From assembly GCA_001643675.2 (NCBI GenBank), contig LSRY02000011.1, positions 310,001 through 374,000 of the forward strand: a DNA stretch of 64,000 bases, given 5' to 3'. Shown here one piece after another: positions 33,101 through 43,676 of this stretch. Each line of letters begins with the position of its first letter. Positions within the stretch are counted from its first letter, which is position 1. Both the position numbers and the translations under genes were made by a program. Origin of the DNA: Monocercomonoides exilis. Lineage: Eukaryota; Preaxostyla; Oxymonadida; Polymastigidae. Under the pieces are notes generated by a model. The model had not been told where the DNA came from. It worked only from the letters and a program-made list of their open reading frames with translations, and made no database searches.

Positions 33101-36100
33101 TGGCTGAAATCAGTGATGTTACCCCTTCCAGCTCTGTTGGAAGTGAAAAGCTGATGTTTTCCATTTTGCATGCGCTCTGCACCTCAATCAAGAACTCGGA
33201 TTCCATATTATCTGGTGTTTTCACGCTCACTTTCATCCCTTTCGTGGAGCAAGAAATCTCCCATTCATATTCACCAGTCATTGCAACCTCTTCCGCAAGC
33301 TCAAATCCTGAATCCAATTCAATGTTCTTGTTTGCTTCTGGATAACGCACTTTAGCTGCGTGAGTGATGGTGGAACACGGATAATAATCAAATCCGCAGA
33401 ACCACGAGTTGTATCCACCCAGATTGTTCTTTGCCTTCCCAACATGTGCTGCATCTGGATATATGTCCAAAAAGACATCAAGCGGGAATTGTCCCATTGT
33501 TGTGTCACTCCGATCATATCCCACCAACTGTTCGAAATTAGTATTTTCCCGCGAGACATTTAGCGTTGAAGAGCTTATTCCCCAGTTCTTAGAATCTTTC
33601 CCATTCACAAACAGATAATTTCCTCCCGATGATGCTGTACATCCTTCAAAGTTAACTGAACATATTGAAAAGTCAAATGAATTTTCATCCAAATACAGCA
33701 TTATCCCTCCTCCATATCCACTGCACTTGCATCTGTTGAATTTTGTTGTTTCGCCTTCTGGTGTTGATGAAAGCCCTGATCGCAACTTGCTTGTTGGTGA
33801 TGATAAATCAATCTTTATCCCACCACCACTTCCATCCTCGCACTCACAATCTTCGATTGTCACATTCTGAACAACAAATGTCTCCCCTTCCTTTACACTC
33901 TTTGCCACAACCACCCCATCTCCATTCGTCAACTTCACATTTTTCACATTCATATTTGCGAGAATGCTCTCTGTTGATTCTGTGCCTGCAGAAAAAAGTG
34001 AAGATGAAGATAATGAAAAAGATGGAAGATCTGGTTCAGAGAACAAGGGCTTTGACACATTCATATTTATGATCTCCACATCAGCCATCGACAGCTGTGA
34101 CAGCGGCACCACAAACACTGACGAAGAAATCACATTTCCTGAAGAAACACTCGTAGTGATCACAACATCCTCCAATGAGAGAGTCCCACTTCCATCAGAT
34201 ACCACAACCACGCTTGGCGAAGAATCTGCTGTTGAGTTGCAGTCTACGTTCAAGTATTTCATTCTCAAATAACCTTCCGTCATGCTGAACAGTGCTCCTG
34301 ATGAAGATGGAGTAGAAAGTGCCCCTGTTCCAATCGAACTTTTATCTTTGCCTGTGCCAATGACTGAAATCTTCTTTTCTCCAATGTTAATTGTTTCTGT
34401 CTCGCTTGCGTAATTCCCTTCCATCAGCGTGACGGACAGGCTCAACTGCATCACGCTCCGACTAACTGCAACACAAATGGTTCTGCACGCACTTGACTCA
34501 TTCATTCCGCACAACTCCTCTTCATTTCCTCCGCTCACTGCAACAATGCGATTGAGAATCCCTCTCTTCAGCCAATCCTTTTTTTCTGTAAATTGAATAA
34601 TCCAAGCGTTTGCAATCGCGTAATTGTAACTATAACAAACTCTTGTGTCGTTAGTGTTTGTAGAAAAGCATTCACAAAAAGGATTGTTGGAAGATATATG
34701 AAGACTGTAACAATCTTCAAAAAAAATGTCGTGCCCTAATGGAGGATTTTCTGAACAACTGCAATTATGAAAGAAGAAGAAGAAACATCTTAACCCATCA
34801 TCTGAAATTGCAGATTTATTTGGTTCCAAATGAATTCCTCCTCCTTTTGATGATGCAAAACAAGAAACGAATTGAACGTTCCTCATTTTAAAATTTAGAG
34901 GCACATTTCTACAAAACATTCCTCCTCCCCATGTGCTATCAATTGAGCACAAAGTGAAACTGCAGTCAAACATGCATGCGCTTTCTTCTCCTTCATTTTC
35001 TTTATCATCATTTCCTCCAATAATTTGGAAATGATCAAGGCAAAGGCCTCCTCCTTGACGGCTTGCTTTACAATTCAGAAATTCACAATAGCTAATCTGA
35101 TTGCAGATAGAAATTGATTCAACAAAAATGGCTCCGCCAATCCAAGTTTGAGAAGTGCATGCGCTGAATGAGCTATTTTCAAACTTTACAGATTTGATAG
35201 ATGAGCACATTATGCTTCCTCCAGCATGATATGCAGCGCAGTCATTAAACGAGCAATACAAAACTGAAAGTTCTCCGTTTTCTTTTCCGCACATATAAAT
35301 TGCCCCTCCATTTGAAGTTCCATCAGAATATGAGTTGCTGTTTCCTGTTGTTTTTGATTCATTCCATTCACACCATGTGAATGTATTTGCACCATTGTCT
35401 GTTTCATTTATTCTCCCTGGTTGTTTCTTTTCCTCTTCTGTTCCGATGTGTTCAACATTTCTTGTTCGACAACACCCAACGAATGAGGTGTTTGAGGCAG
35501 TTAAAGAAGCCAAGGGATTGTTCAGAGAAGGAACAATCCCTCCATCATATGCATCACAAACAGATAAAAATGAGCAACTTTGTATAAGACATTGAGTTTT
35601 ATGAATTAAAGCAGTGGGAGATGAACAATCTGAAGGTTTTGTTGAAACGTTGAAGAATATCAGATCAGCAAGTGAAACACTCTCAATCAATGGAGAAGTC
35701 AGAAAAGGAGCTGAGGAGACACAAAAGGAAGAAAAACACGAAAAACGGACAGAAAGATGGCTTTTATTAGAAGCCTTGTTGATTGTACCTTTCGATGAGA
35801 AAAGCGGAGAAATTTCGTTCGATAATGGATTTGATGATTGCAATGTGATATTCTCCAGCAATGCACAACTCCCATGCATTTCAAAAAGAGGCACCCCGCA
35901 ACTCATTACAACCCTGCAGCCTCTTAAAGCAGCTCGGCTCCCTTCAGTTCCGCAAATTGCACTATTTCCATTCACTGATACCAATTCCAATCCACTCCAT
36001 CCAACTGAAGCATTCTTCAAATCAAAACATCCTTTGATCAAACATTCTCCTTCCTTTGAATTGAATTCCTTCAGAATTGTTGAGCGCCTATCGATAATCT

Positions 36101-36425
36101 GCCTTTGATTCTTCAAATTGCAATCTTTTTTGCATTCAGGTAATCTACTTTCTTTGCTTTTCTCATTTTCGAAGATTTTCCTTTCTGTCGCCTCATTTTC
36201 TTTCGTGATTTTATTGTGCGATGAAGAAGACAATTCATTATGAATATTACCACTGATTTTGTTTCTCAATTCTTCATTCGGAAATCTATTTTCATGAGCA
36301 GGAATAAAGTTCTCATTATTGAAATTGTAACTTGCACAGATAACTTCAAATCCTGCAGACTCGCAGAAATCCTGAAATAGAATTTTGTGTCCAGTGAAAA
36401 GAAAGGATATAGTAATTAACAACAT
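27177..36425 (-). CDS. Giant beta-helix receptor with transmembrane segment and pseudokinase tail, 3082 aa
   Basis: Intronless 3082-residue predicted surface protein. A short hydrophobic N-terminus (LLITISFLF) may be a signal peptide. Most of the ectodomain has short beta-strand repeats with 'CSF..C' and 'GGGI' turns typical of right-handed parallel beta helices. Five modules of about 360-410 residues start with a CG-x(4-6)-(P/A/G)C-x-(S/T)I signature near residues 637, 1011, 1370, 1729 and 2136. A hydrophobic segment (VVIIIFVVLFLIVFIVSIVL) lies near 2635-2655. The tail has a Lys/Glu/Arg juxtamembrane helix, a Ser-rich stretch and a kinase-like fold ending near residue 3065. In that fold RWKAPELL, IGMMLWE and the GERP region match subdomains VIII to XI. 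The HRD and DFG motifs and the nucleotide-binding lysine are not recognisable, so it is probably a pseudokinase. The stop is TGA. The ligand and partner are unknown. A decayed paralogue lies at 57.8-62.2 kb. Confidence 0.85.
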   Translation of the reverse strand: MLLITISFLFTGHKILFQDFCESAGFEVICASYNFNNENFIPAHENRFPNEELRNKISGNIHNELSSSSHNKITKENEATERKIFENEKSKESRLPECKKDCNLKNQRQIIDRRSTILKEFNSKEGECLIKGCFDLKNASVGWSGLELVSVNGNSAICGTEGSRAALRGCRVVMSCGVPLFEMHGSCALLENITLQSSNPLSNEISPLFSSKGTINKASNKSHLSVRFSCFSSFCVSSAPFLTSPLIESVSLADLIFFNVSTKPSDCSSPTALIHKTQCLIQSCSFLSVCDAYDGGIVPSLNNPLASLTASNTSFVGCCRTRNVEHIGTEEEKKQPGRINETDNGANTFTWCEWNESKTTGNSNSYSDGTSNGGAIYMCGKENGELSVLYCSFNDCAAYHAGGSIMCSSIKSVKFENSSFSACTSQTWIGGAIFVESISICNQISYCEFLNCKASRQGGGLCLDHFQIIGGNDDKENEGEESACMFDCSFTLCSIDSTWGGGMFCRNVPLNFKMRNVQFVSCFASSKGGGIHLEPNKSAISDDGLRCFFFFFHNCSCSENPPLGHDIFFEDCYSLHISSNNPFCECFSTNTNDTRVCYSYNYAIANAWIIQFTEKKDWLKRGILNRIVAVSGGNEEELCGMNESSACRTICVAVSRSVMQLSLSVTLMEGNYASETETINIGEKKISVIGTGKDKSSIGTGALSTPSSSGALFSMTEGYLRMKYLNVDCNSTADSSPSVVVVSDGSGTLSLEDVVITTSVSSGNVISSSVFVVPLSQLSMADVEIINMNVSKPLFSEPDLPSFSLSSSSLFSAGTESTESILANMNVKNVKLTNGDGVVVAKSVKEGETFVVQNVTIEDCECEDGSGGGIKIDLSSPTSKLRSGLSSTPEGETTKFNRCKCSGYGGGIMLYLDENSFDFSICSVNFEGCTASSGGNYLFVNGKDSKNWGISSSTLNVSRENTNFEQLVGYDRSDTTMGQFPLDVFLDIYPDAAHVGKAKNNLGGYNSWFCGFDYYPCSTITHAAKVRYPEANKNIELDSGFELAEEVAMTGEYEWEISCSTKGMKVSVKTPDNMESEFLIEVQSACKMENISFSLPTELEGVTSLISANSTLLTLTDCSVSCSSENTEGDAIGCSFVRAIGRKLKMEGFVIEESSLFGVHSLVELAGGVDVGVCVGCNVSNVEKRNGDGGWMNGEVGTERGEGKNGIFVIEGCNIKGCSCCGRGGGIHASVKGEGSVVVNGTSVIDGCEANGLGEREGRGGGMMVEMGSRDCGLKIESGVKFSVDADNAATFGKDVFVCCNSGILLESKVNATSFGFFDARAIPTDVLELSGSENGNEDEVIPLFVYLCSMGSKLIVDGSGEWSLDHSRCGFEKFGCLTIDYCISERANISIHKIEVVSESSIKSEVKVASCDVILSGKRELMEEEKLRVNVSDEGSTNQERFIECTSSLSVSYITFSVNSPLKNARKALIYSSLSTLTIANCSISFAEEAQTNGMIGYSIIDKKGGKLIVDGFVIEEKVRMTMNGISPITMKNGTELDIKNISASGVEVEGGSGGGCLNVEMKEGGNANIEGCNLSSTCSGGSGMKGGGVMISVGERGSLEMKNVKFDGCEVPSMDKEEGGRGIGGGLFVRFAEEMGSTVLEGMIFEGCNAWKGKNVFVSGWDLSEIMSNEQLKWEMNEEESESLDELCGWERKTTGEGYVIPLVVYLWSNWSGDGFVSKEKGGDFSGCGFSEAPCSSIDHLKSLRYSTLGEGETHISIVGSGLLSHSISFSFISSSILESPKVVIEGTKKGTALIISDEDENDLNDCSMISSNVSLSFVNVSFTKPTITTHHEVFIESSGTNSCLTIVDCSFGSLTGLTETAGYCMMRVNGGSVLIERCSLSLISDLKGLICFSPSATVVTTQNVNVSFAAVKEKSLISMFEVSNANGKRNAHIYSNKPVLRVVGCSFANITNEENGAGVIDVGSFEHGVECIIDECSMSNCRSVSSLEGGGVKVVMKSEESILKVNGSSFSMCKCSTQSGRGGGMYIDGADPNISYAVDSQIPPLRFKMANILFSLDEAFVGNDIFVRCNSIAHQINETLIALNYNQESLNSNNSICGNDSEGNTDIDLIPLITFYYSAQVFVNSTGTDDRQCGAQSNPCLSINCAVDHIQEGVMNAILIDGEGTVTKECVIGDLVVNSLKKTQAIVRLNSKVEKSSDKDCIMEFINECSVERCSFQFEETFESTHNYLMKVKNGSMEIQKCEFFSSAIELKLNSSIVNVERGELRIFDSAFRNLHSSASLLSFCEESKVEVVETIITNIECEGDVVVVGGKAKVEMKEIAANNISLMKGGSAMKIEGAEEDVSVLNCSFGKCTNSKEKGSMAQIREGRAVRIEACAFDGEGNGEGSEETHEKMNRKEICGWNGSLVDIENSKVEMKETAIKNSKAGGLWVSGGSVKIEKGEFENNNPFIEGYPSVRRNVICTGNSELNVVSVKGGDGIEKNTSLWILDEGCRLGGIAAERASPFFIPILEDVKNATQSTGELELIIHGKLLLPCDLSVKMSMKNGDEEEIVRKGIDEEDCVSENEVHSTISLELLKVMETKAEASMCIQFGKSNLPSFTAEFILKNRSETSGSGNDKLVEGGKEGKSSWTLVVIIIFVVLFLIVFIVSIVLAIRWRNAKEEAKKYKEIVNDNIRKDPKAFEMVTMEMSPEDQWRRAEREAEKKNEERIKKRMNGKEMQHSESEEYLLSENGSTEYILGRDSDKIPQWMLEKIDEKETEDETRKRTPSPSISSTSTTDTSDSDSTFVRREDLCPTTSSMSNLVDAMACSSPHEKLIVDLRDSLFMLLHGLNKTKEMAIGTLQEREQTAAQIMFWVANLALHSFDEMENPLQSLANLSPHIVLFSEHMVICIVMHSDFSSDDDSDSSSISSSTIITSSSDDSTINKNGRGSPPPSSAFEEEDDFKKECLRWKAPELLNGAKTHATKKTVAFSIGMMLWESLTLQIPFGEYEAVVAGDKIVRGERPDTSKTIETSYCEVIKECLSVDRKERPTLVGLKREFIGHFPAGTVMLTVSDAIDYEAVSFVEDQRLSTGQMMSSEQ

Positions 36426-38936
36426 TTTTGATACGAAATGTAAAATTATTAATGATTATTCCTAATCAAATATTTTTCTTGTGGGTCACTTTTTTTTGTG
36501 ATAGAAGTCTATTTGATAAGATGGCGCCTTCTGAACCATTTTTCATGCAGAAGAGTATTTGTTTTATCACTGCAGAATAGAAAACTGATTTTTAAAAAGG
36601 CCTTGCCTTCCGTTCTTGGCTGTCTTGACGAAACTTCATTGATTTCGATTCAAATTCGTTTTCTCGTCTTCCAAAAAATTGTAATTATATGTTATGTGAT
36701 GCTCAAAAAAATATTGCAACGCGAAGTTTGATGTAAAAGCTATGTGCTCACTCTTTCCAATGCTTTGGGGTTGTTTCAGTTCACAAATGAGTCTTGTGGA
36801 GCAACCAAGTCGAAAATCGCAAAATTATTCTCTTGCCGTAAGGATAATAAGAAATGCATTGCAATAAAATTGATCAAGTTGTATTTTCACTCACATAAAT
36901 ATCACTGCTATATTTTTCTCCATGGTTAATTTCATTTGCTTCACTTCAACAATGAACGAAATTTTCGTTTCACTACTTTTCCACTTTGAGGAAACTTGCA
37001 GATTGAAAATTTTTTCTTTATTCGAGATAAAGCCTTGGTTTTTTCAGAAAATTCTTATCAATAACTGCTGATTGCCATCAAAACCATTTGGTGCAGAAAT
37101 TTTCCATGTTTCCCATTTCTCTTTGTCATTTTCATTGAATCAAAAATGAAATTTTATCTATTTGATGAATATGTGCTGTCTTCTATTCTTCTTCTTTTTT
37201 CGAAAGAGCAAGTGTGTTTCCTATTTTTTTGCTTCTCACGATATGTCTGCTCCCCTTCATCCCTTTTGCTTTTTTGCTTTCAACTTGATTTTCTTTCATT
37301 AGTTCCTTATTTTGATGATTTTTCTTTCCCCTTCAAATTCGTAATTGATAATAATCAAATTCTTTTGTTATTGCAAATTTCTTGAATCTTGTTGTCATTA
37401 ACACCCATTGCTTGTTGTTTTCCATTTCCAAGGTTTTCATGTTCTTTTTTTGAAGTTGCTTTGAAGTTTCAAGAGGAACTTCCATTATTGTTCGTGCTTT
37501 TGCTCTTTTCTGCCCTTTTCCCAATAGAAGAAAAAAAGATTTCCAAAAGGATATCGATAATGTGAAGTTCTTGAAATCATTGAAAATGCAATGAACGATG
37601 AGGCAAATAATTTTATTTGGCTTTCCTGTTTTCCCTTTCTTTCGCTTCCATTGCTGTTGTCTTCATCGCCTCAATTGATTCTTCTCTTCCCTTTATCGCA
37701 TCCAGGGAATTTGCTGCAAATGAAAGAACCATCCTCCATCCCTATTTATTTCTCCACAATCTCTCCCACTTCACACACTGCAACCCTCGCCCCATCACTT
37801 CGTCATCCAGCTTCACCACCACACGCATAGACTGCGGCGATCGCGACACCAGCCGCGCTATCGCCGACGGCAGCAGCGACGGGTCAAACAGATCGTTGAT
37901 CGACGGGAACGCATTCACAACTTCCGGAACATAGATTCGCTTGATCCCGACCTCGTTCCCACAGATGATGCAATCAAAGAAAGCTGCTTCACCAGCGGAA
38001 CTGAAAGCATCGCTAAAAGCTCCACATAGAAGGCGCAACAACACATTCAAGCGAACCTCCTGCTACTTCGCAAGATAACTCCGAATAAGATTTTGCTCTC
38101 TCAAAAACGATTTCTTTTTATTTGAAAACGCCCCAGCTGCCTCAGACTCCACAATCAAAAGCCACCTTCCTATATCGTTCAATGCGTCGGATGATTTGCA
38201 AGAAGAAGTCATTGTTGATGCATCCAAAAAACCAAATCGCCAGTTCCAATGGTGATGTTCAGTCTTCCCTGAATGCCAATTTCGCTTTCACCTTCTTTTC
38301 TTCGTATTTTTCCGACAGAAGTAAAGTGAAGCGATGAACAATTGCGGACGAGGTGAAAAAGTATTTTTTTTTAGAAAAGCTTGAAGTGAAACTCAATCAT
38401 TAAAGAATCATTTGATTCATTCTGCAACGAGTGAAGAAGGCTTCATCCAAAAAAAATATTTCATAAAACTCCACAGCGATTATTCATTAGAATGTAAACA
38501 GGATAATAAAAGATGGTTATTTGAAGATTAATAAGAAAATAAAGTGCGATAAGTCATTCAATAGGCGATGAAAATTTTTAAATTGAATGAAGATTATCAA
38601 ATGTCCATTGTGTTCGTGGATTTCATGAATTGATCTATAATCTGGAATTATTGATTCATAATACAACAGCACGCATCAAAATTTTGGAAAACCAATTAAA
38701 ATGATTCATTGTTTGTGCTCATTGCGAAACCATTTCTATGTTTCTGAAGACAGTTCGCAATCAAACTCCAAAAATATAGTTGATGATTTTAAATTTTGAT
38801 TAAAAAGGTTAAATGATAAACGAAAAAATTGTCATTTTGACTAACCTTTAAGCAATCCTTTTTGCCCCTTTCATCGTGATGGTTTTTTAAAAGTAATTAC
38901 ATTTTTTAAAAAAAATAATATTGAAATATATGAAAA
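36426..38936. other. Intergenic region containing a gene remnant
   Basis: About 2.5 kb, mostly AT-rich. Apart from the remnant at 37742-38212, short frames such as 36498-36731 and 37146-37385 have no support. The remnant stands out by higher GC. Confidence 0.45.
37742..38212 (-). pseudogene. Remnant of an unrecognised gene, broken by TAG
   Basis: On the minus strand a frame from the ATG at 38212 to a TAA at 37742 reads as ordinary protein of about 155 residues (for example LNDIGRWLLIVESEAAGAF, then LLRLLCGAFSDAF and VEVVNAFPS-like hydrophobic blocks) but is cut by an in-frame TAG at 38063-38065. GC content and amino acid balance are much closer to the conserved genes than to the flanks. I cannot name the family. 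It could be one exon of a longer decayed gene. Confidence 0.45.
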
Positions 38937-41900
38937 ATGGCTTTGAGATTTGATAATTATTTTTTTCATATTGAAAGAATGATGGAATCAACAGAAATAG
39001 AAATGTATCTGGCTTATTTTTTATCAGACTTTTGCTTAATTGGATTGTATTTTGAACTTATTCAGAGTTACACCAGAAAGAGAATTTTTATCATCATCTC
39101 CAAGTCATGCATCACCAAAGGAACAAGATTTTGAGATTTTACATTTAAATAAAAAATTAATGGAATTAGAAAAGAAGCGGAAAATTGAAAATGAATCAGC
39201 AGCACAAGGAATTTCTTCTGCCAAAAAAATGTTGTTAATGAAAGAATCAGCATTCCAAAGAGAAAAGTCAAAAGTTGCTTTATACGAGCAGCAAATTTCC
39301 GCAATGGAGATAAAATTGGAAGAACTGAAGAATGAAAATAGAGCATTATCAGTCAAGCTTGGAATTGCTGAAGCTGAAAACAGAGAAAAAGAAAGAATTA
39401 TTTCTGAGGTTAGAAAGCAAAAAGAAGATGAAGCAGCTAAAAGAAATGAAGAAAAGAAAATGCACAATGAATCTTTGAGATTTGCAGAAGAGAAATTGCA
39501 ACATTTAAAGAATGAAAAGGATGAAGAATTCAATAAACTTCAAAAAGAGATATTGGAAAAGAACGAAGAAATAAAACAAATTCACAAAGAAAACATAGAC
39601 TTGCTAAAGCGTTGGGATGATTTTTTTAAGCGCCAAGAAGAAAGCAGCATTCAATCAGTTGAATCAAAAGTTACAATTGCTATTTCTGAAATGAGAAAGC
39701 AATTTGAAGATGAAAAAGATAGAATGATAAAGCAATTTGAAGAGGACAAGGAACAAATGGAGAAAGATTTTGAAACTGTGCTTGAAAAAAAGGAAAACGA
39801 AAAAGAGAATGCAATATCTTGCCTTCGAGATGACATCAGAATTCTAAAGGATAACTTGGAAAAAGAGAAAAGATCATCAAAAGAAAAAATAGAGCTAGAA
39901 AGAGCAAGAGCCCAAAAAGAAAAGCAGGACTTGGAGATGTCTGTGAAGCGTGAGGAAGATCGGAAGAGGGATGCAGTTGACGCCAGAGTCAGAGAGGAGG
40001 TGTCTCGAGAGTCGCAGAAAACGAGGGAGGCTGAAAAGCTGCTGAAAGAAGCGAGGAACGAGCTGAAGCGTTTGGAGCTGGCGGCGAAGGGGATCAGACA
40101 GAAGGCGAGGGAAGAGAAGGAAAAAGAAGTGTCTGAAGTGGCCGACAGCATGACAGAGGAGTTTCAGAAGAAAGAGCAAAGCTGGAAGCTTCTGCTGGAA
40201 GAGGAAAAGGCAGCCAACGAAGAGCGGCACAAATCGCTTGTTGACGAGGTTGTTCAACTGCGGCAGCTTGCGTACGAGAAGGAGAGAGAGAAAGAGGAGG
40301 AAAAGAGGAAGATCAGCATTGCTCTGGAAGAAGAGAGCAAAGCACGGGAAGAGGAGTTCAAAAGGGCAGCAGCGAAGGAAAGAAGCAGGTGGGAGCAAGA
40401 GATAGAGCGAGTGACCAAAGAAGAGCAGCAGAACACGAAGGAGCTGGCTGAGCGGTGCATTCGGCTGGAGAAAGAGAAGGCGCGGCTGACGGCAGAGGCG
40501 AAGACGAGGGAAGAGCTCAGAGAGAGCCGGCTGAAGGAGGCCGAGCAGGAACGAGATGAGCTTCTTGCAAGCAGAGCAGAGTTTGAAGGGCAGATGGTGA
40601 GGAGAATGGAGTCTGCGCTGAAGGAGACTGAAGAAGGCTACAAAGCAGAAATGACAAGAAGAGAGAAGCACTGGGAAGGAGAGTTGTTGAAGCAGGAGAG
40701 AGAGAAGAAGAAGGCGATTGACAACTTGCTGGACGAGCGTGTTGGGATTGAGATTGCATTGAAGCAGGCAAGTGAGGAAGAGAAGAGGCAACGAGAGTGT
40801 GCAATGCAGCTGAAGACGCAGCTGGAGCAGCTGAAAGGGCAGTGCGGCGTGTGGAAAGAAGATGCCAAGAGCGAAATGGCTGCGCAGAAGGCGTCTTTTG
40901 AGCGGAAAGAAGAGGCGCTGAAGAGGATGCACGAGGAAGAGGTGAAGCGCCTGAGTGTGAATGCTGTGAACTTGCAGAAGGAGATTGCACAGATGAAAAA
41001 CCACCACAGCACTGAGATAGAGGCAAAGGAAGAGATCATCAGGCAGTGCAGAAAGCAGGTTTGCAAATGTTGAAATTATTTTTGATTTTTGAAATTCAAT
41101 AATCATTTCTTATTCATCAATGGATAATAAACATTGTTTTAACATTGTTTTATTATTATTATTATTTATAATGAATTCTTTTGATTTTTATTAATTTAAC
41201 AACATATTATTAAATCTCTCTTGCTTTTTTCCAACGTGTTTTTGTATTCAGCTGGAATTTGAGCGGCAGCACTATCAGAAGCATGTTGACCAGCTCAAAG
41301 AAAGTGCCGTTGTGGAGCAGCGTCTGCGGGACGAGTCAATAATCGACCTGAAAATCGCGATGGCTGCGGAAGCGAAGGAGAATGAGGATCTTCTGTCGAC
41401 GCTGACAGAAGAGAGAGAGAAGCTGAAGGCGAAGGAACGAGAACTGGGGAAGCATCTGATGATACTCAGCCAGGAGAGAGGGAGAGAGACTGAAGAACAC
41501 GAAGCCACTCGCCACTCCTACGCTGTCAGGGTGCGCGATCTCGAAAGAGACCTGAAGGACAAAGAGACAGAAATATCGATTGAAAAGGAAAAGAAGGCAG
41601 AGCTGGAACGATGGAGAAAAGAAGAAGAGATTGAAAAGTCGATGCTGATGAACACGATGAAGTCCACATCAATGATTCTGCCAACAAACAGCCCCAAAGT
41701 CTTTCAGCAAGGCATGACTCAAGCAGCACCTGATCATTCATTTGATTCCTCTGCGCAATTAGAAACGCCTCAGGGGTATTCAACGCATTCATCAATGGCA
41801 TTATCGAACAGCCAGCCTCACTCAAATGTCCAGGTTCCTTCAACCGTTCCTTCAACCGCCTTGCCTCCTCTGCCGACTCTTGGATTGCCTGATGCTCTGC

Positions 41901-43057
41901 CCTCTTTCAATCACACAGTGCCGCTCTCAGCTTCTTTGCCTGCTTTATCTCTGTCTTCATCTGTCAGCACATCATCTCCTCATTTCACTTCCTCAATGAA
42001 TGACACGTCTCACTTCACAAACACAGCTTATGCTCAGCCCACTTCATTTTCAGCTTCACCCGACTTGTCTCAATCATTTCGCTCTTCTCCTGAGTATCTG
42101 CTTTCTTCCACTGCTCCAACATATCCTTCTTCAAACACTCATTTTCCTCTGTCATTTCAATCAAATCCATCTGCTGACTCTAATTCTCCAAGCAACTTGC
42201 TGGCGAATTCGTTCAATAGTTCGTTGCGTGCGCCTTTAGAAATGCCAACTGAAAATGCCTATGGAATTGTTTCTGGAAGCGATACAAGGCAAGTCTCAAT
42301 GCAAATGAAAGAGTCGCCGATGTTATTTGCTGGTGATTCATCAGAACAGCAAAGCAGCCCCTTCAGAATGAAGAGTGATCTGAATGATTATTCGCATTTG
42401 GACGAGCAAATGCAGATCTCGCGAGTGACTCCGCCGTCTTCAATGAGGCAAGCTTTTGCGTTGTCCCCTCCAATAAATCCACCTCGCCCGGTAAGCTTCT
42501 CTTCTCCCTTCTCCGAACTGCGCACGACTTCTGCCCCTGTCTCTCGCCCTTCGCTTGTCTTTTCGCACTCTCAGAACGAGTTAGAGCTCTCTTCAAACAT
42601 GCCACAGGAATTCAGGTCTCCAGACAGCCCCCAGCCGCCGCCTCCGACGCCAACTTCTGGGAGAAGCCAGATTTATTCACAGAATGTGTTGTCTCTGCCA
42701 ATTGGTGATGATGACGGGAAAACTTTGCTGAAGCAACCAGATAATAAAGATTCTGAATATATGAGAGAAATTTCTGATTCTGCCATTCGCCATCCAGCGT
42801 CTTACACACCTCTCTTTCCTCATTCTGCTAAGCTCATTCAGAAAAATGACGAAGCTCAAAGAAATGAAACGAATGGTTCAGCACTTCAGCATCAGAAATC
42901 ATTTGCACCAAATGAATCAGTGCTGCATCCGAATGAAACAACTTTGCTCATTTCTGAAAGTGAATTCGATGTATCGAAGCAGAAGCCAATTTCTGCTCAA
43001 AGTAATTCAATAATCACAAAGAAGAAAAAAAGGAAAATCTCAAAAAAGAATAATTAA
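38937..43057 (+). CDS. Long coiled-coil protein, 3 exons, 1288 aa
   Basis: Exons 38937-39004, 39066-41058 and 41252-43057 join in frame (1289 codons with a TAA stop). Donors are GTATCT and GTTTGC; acceptors are TTATTCAG and TATTCAG. Residues about 45-800 are almost continuous Glu/Lys/Arg/Ala heptads, a long parallel coiled coil. Residues 830-1230 are Ser/Pro/Gln/Asn-rich and probably disordered. The last residues are a Lys-rich basic tail. No WW, GRIP, kinesin or other globular domain is seen, so I leave it unnamed; a centrosomal or cytoskeletal scaffold is a reasonable guess only. The 5' half uses AAA and GAA almost exclusively, whereas after about 39,940 it switches to AAG/GAG and becomes GC-rich without a frame break. 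Confidence 0.78.
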
Positions 43058-43676
43058 TTTACCGTATTATATATAATTTATTTTATGTGAAATTCTTTTT
43101 TCAGTTTTTTAAAAAAATGTTACACATTTCTTCCTGAAAGACTTCTTTGCTCCTTTTAAACTTACTAAATTTTATGTCTTTTTACGTTTGTAACCAATCA
43201 AAATATTATCATTCTCTTCAAATCCAATATTCGTTCTATTACAGTCTATCTAAGGAATGCAAATTGATGGAGAAAATGGATTTGATGATTTCATTGTGAT
43301 TGAGTTCTCCCGAAATAAAACTCTTTCTTGTTTTTTATTCAGTGATTTTTTTTCATTTTTAAAGAACGCTTTATAATCATCTGCAAACTTCAATCTGATA
43401 GCTCTTATCCTTTCCAAACGAATATTTTTGATGCACTTTTCTCTTTTATAATGTGCAGTTTTCATTAATTGTTAATTTTTCATTTAAAAAGATCGGGAAT
43501 ACCAAAATTTTTTCCATAAAAATTGAAAACATTGTTTTATCAAATTATTTCTTGTAAAAGGAAAGTTGATTGTTTTATCTGATATAATTGTTTGCTTCTT
43601 AAAACAACTAAAAGATATTTTTAAGATTATTAGTGTTTTCCATTTAATAATTTGAATACTACAAATTATTAGGTTC
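43058..43676. other. Intergenic AT-rich stretch
   Basis: Separates two same-strand genes. No exon or repeat is supported in it. Confidence 0.5.

Noticed and set aside
39895-41106. 403-codon Leu-rich frame on the minus strand
   Set aside because: Antisense of the Lys/Glu-rich coiled-coil gene. Biased codon use opens the opposite frame; composition is an artefact.
6493-43057. Use of a code with TAA and TAG as glutamine, as in some oxymonads
   Set aside because: Conserved genes (CDK1, PUF, long receptor) have no internal TAA or TAG, their Gln codons are CAA/CAG, and several end naturally at TAA (CDK1 exactly at the expected C-terminus).
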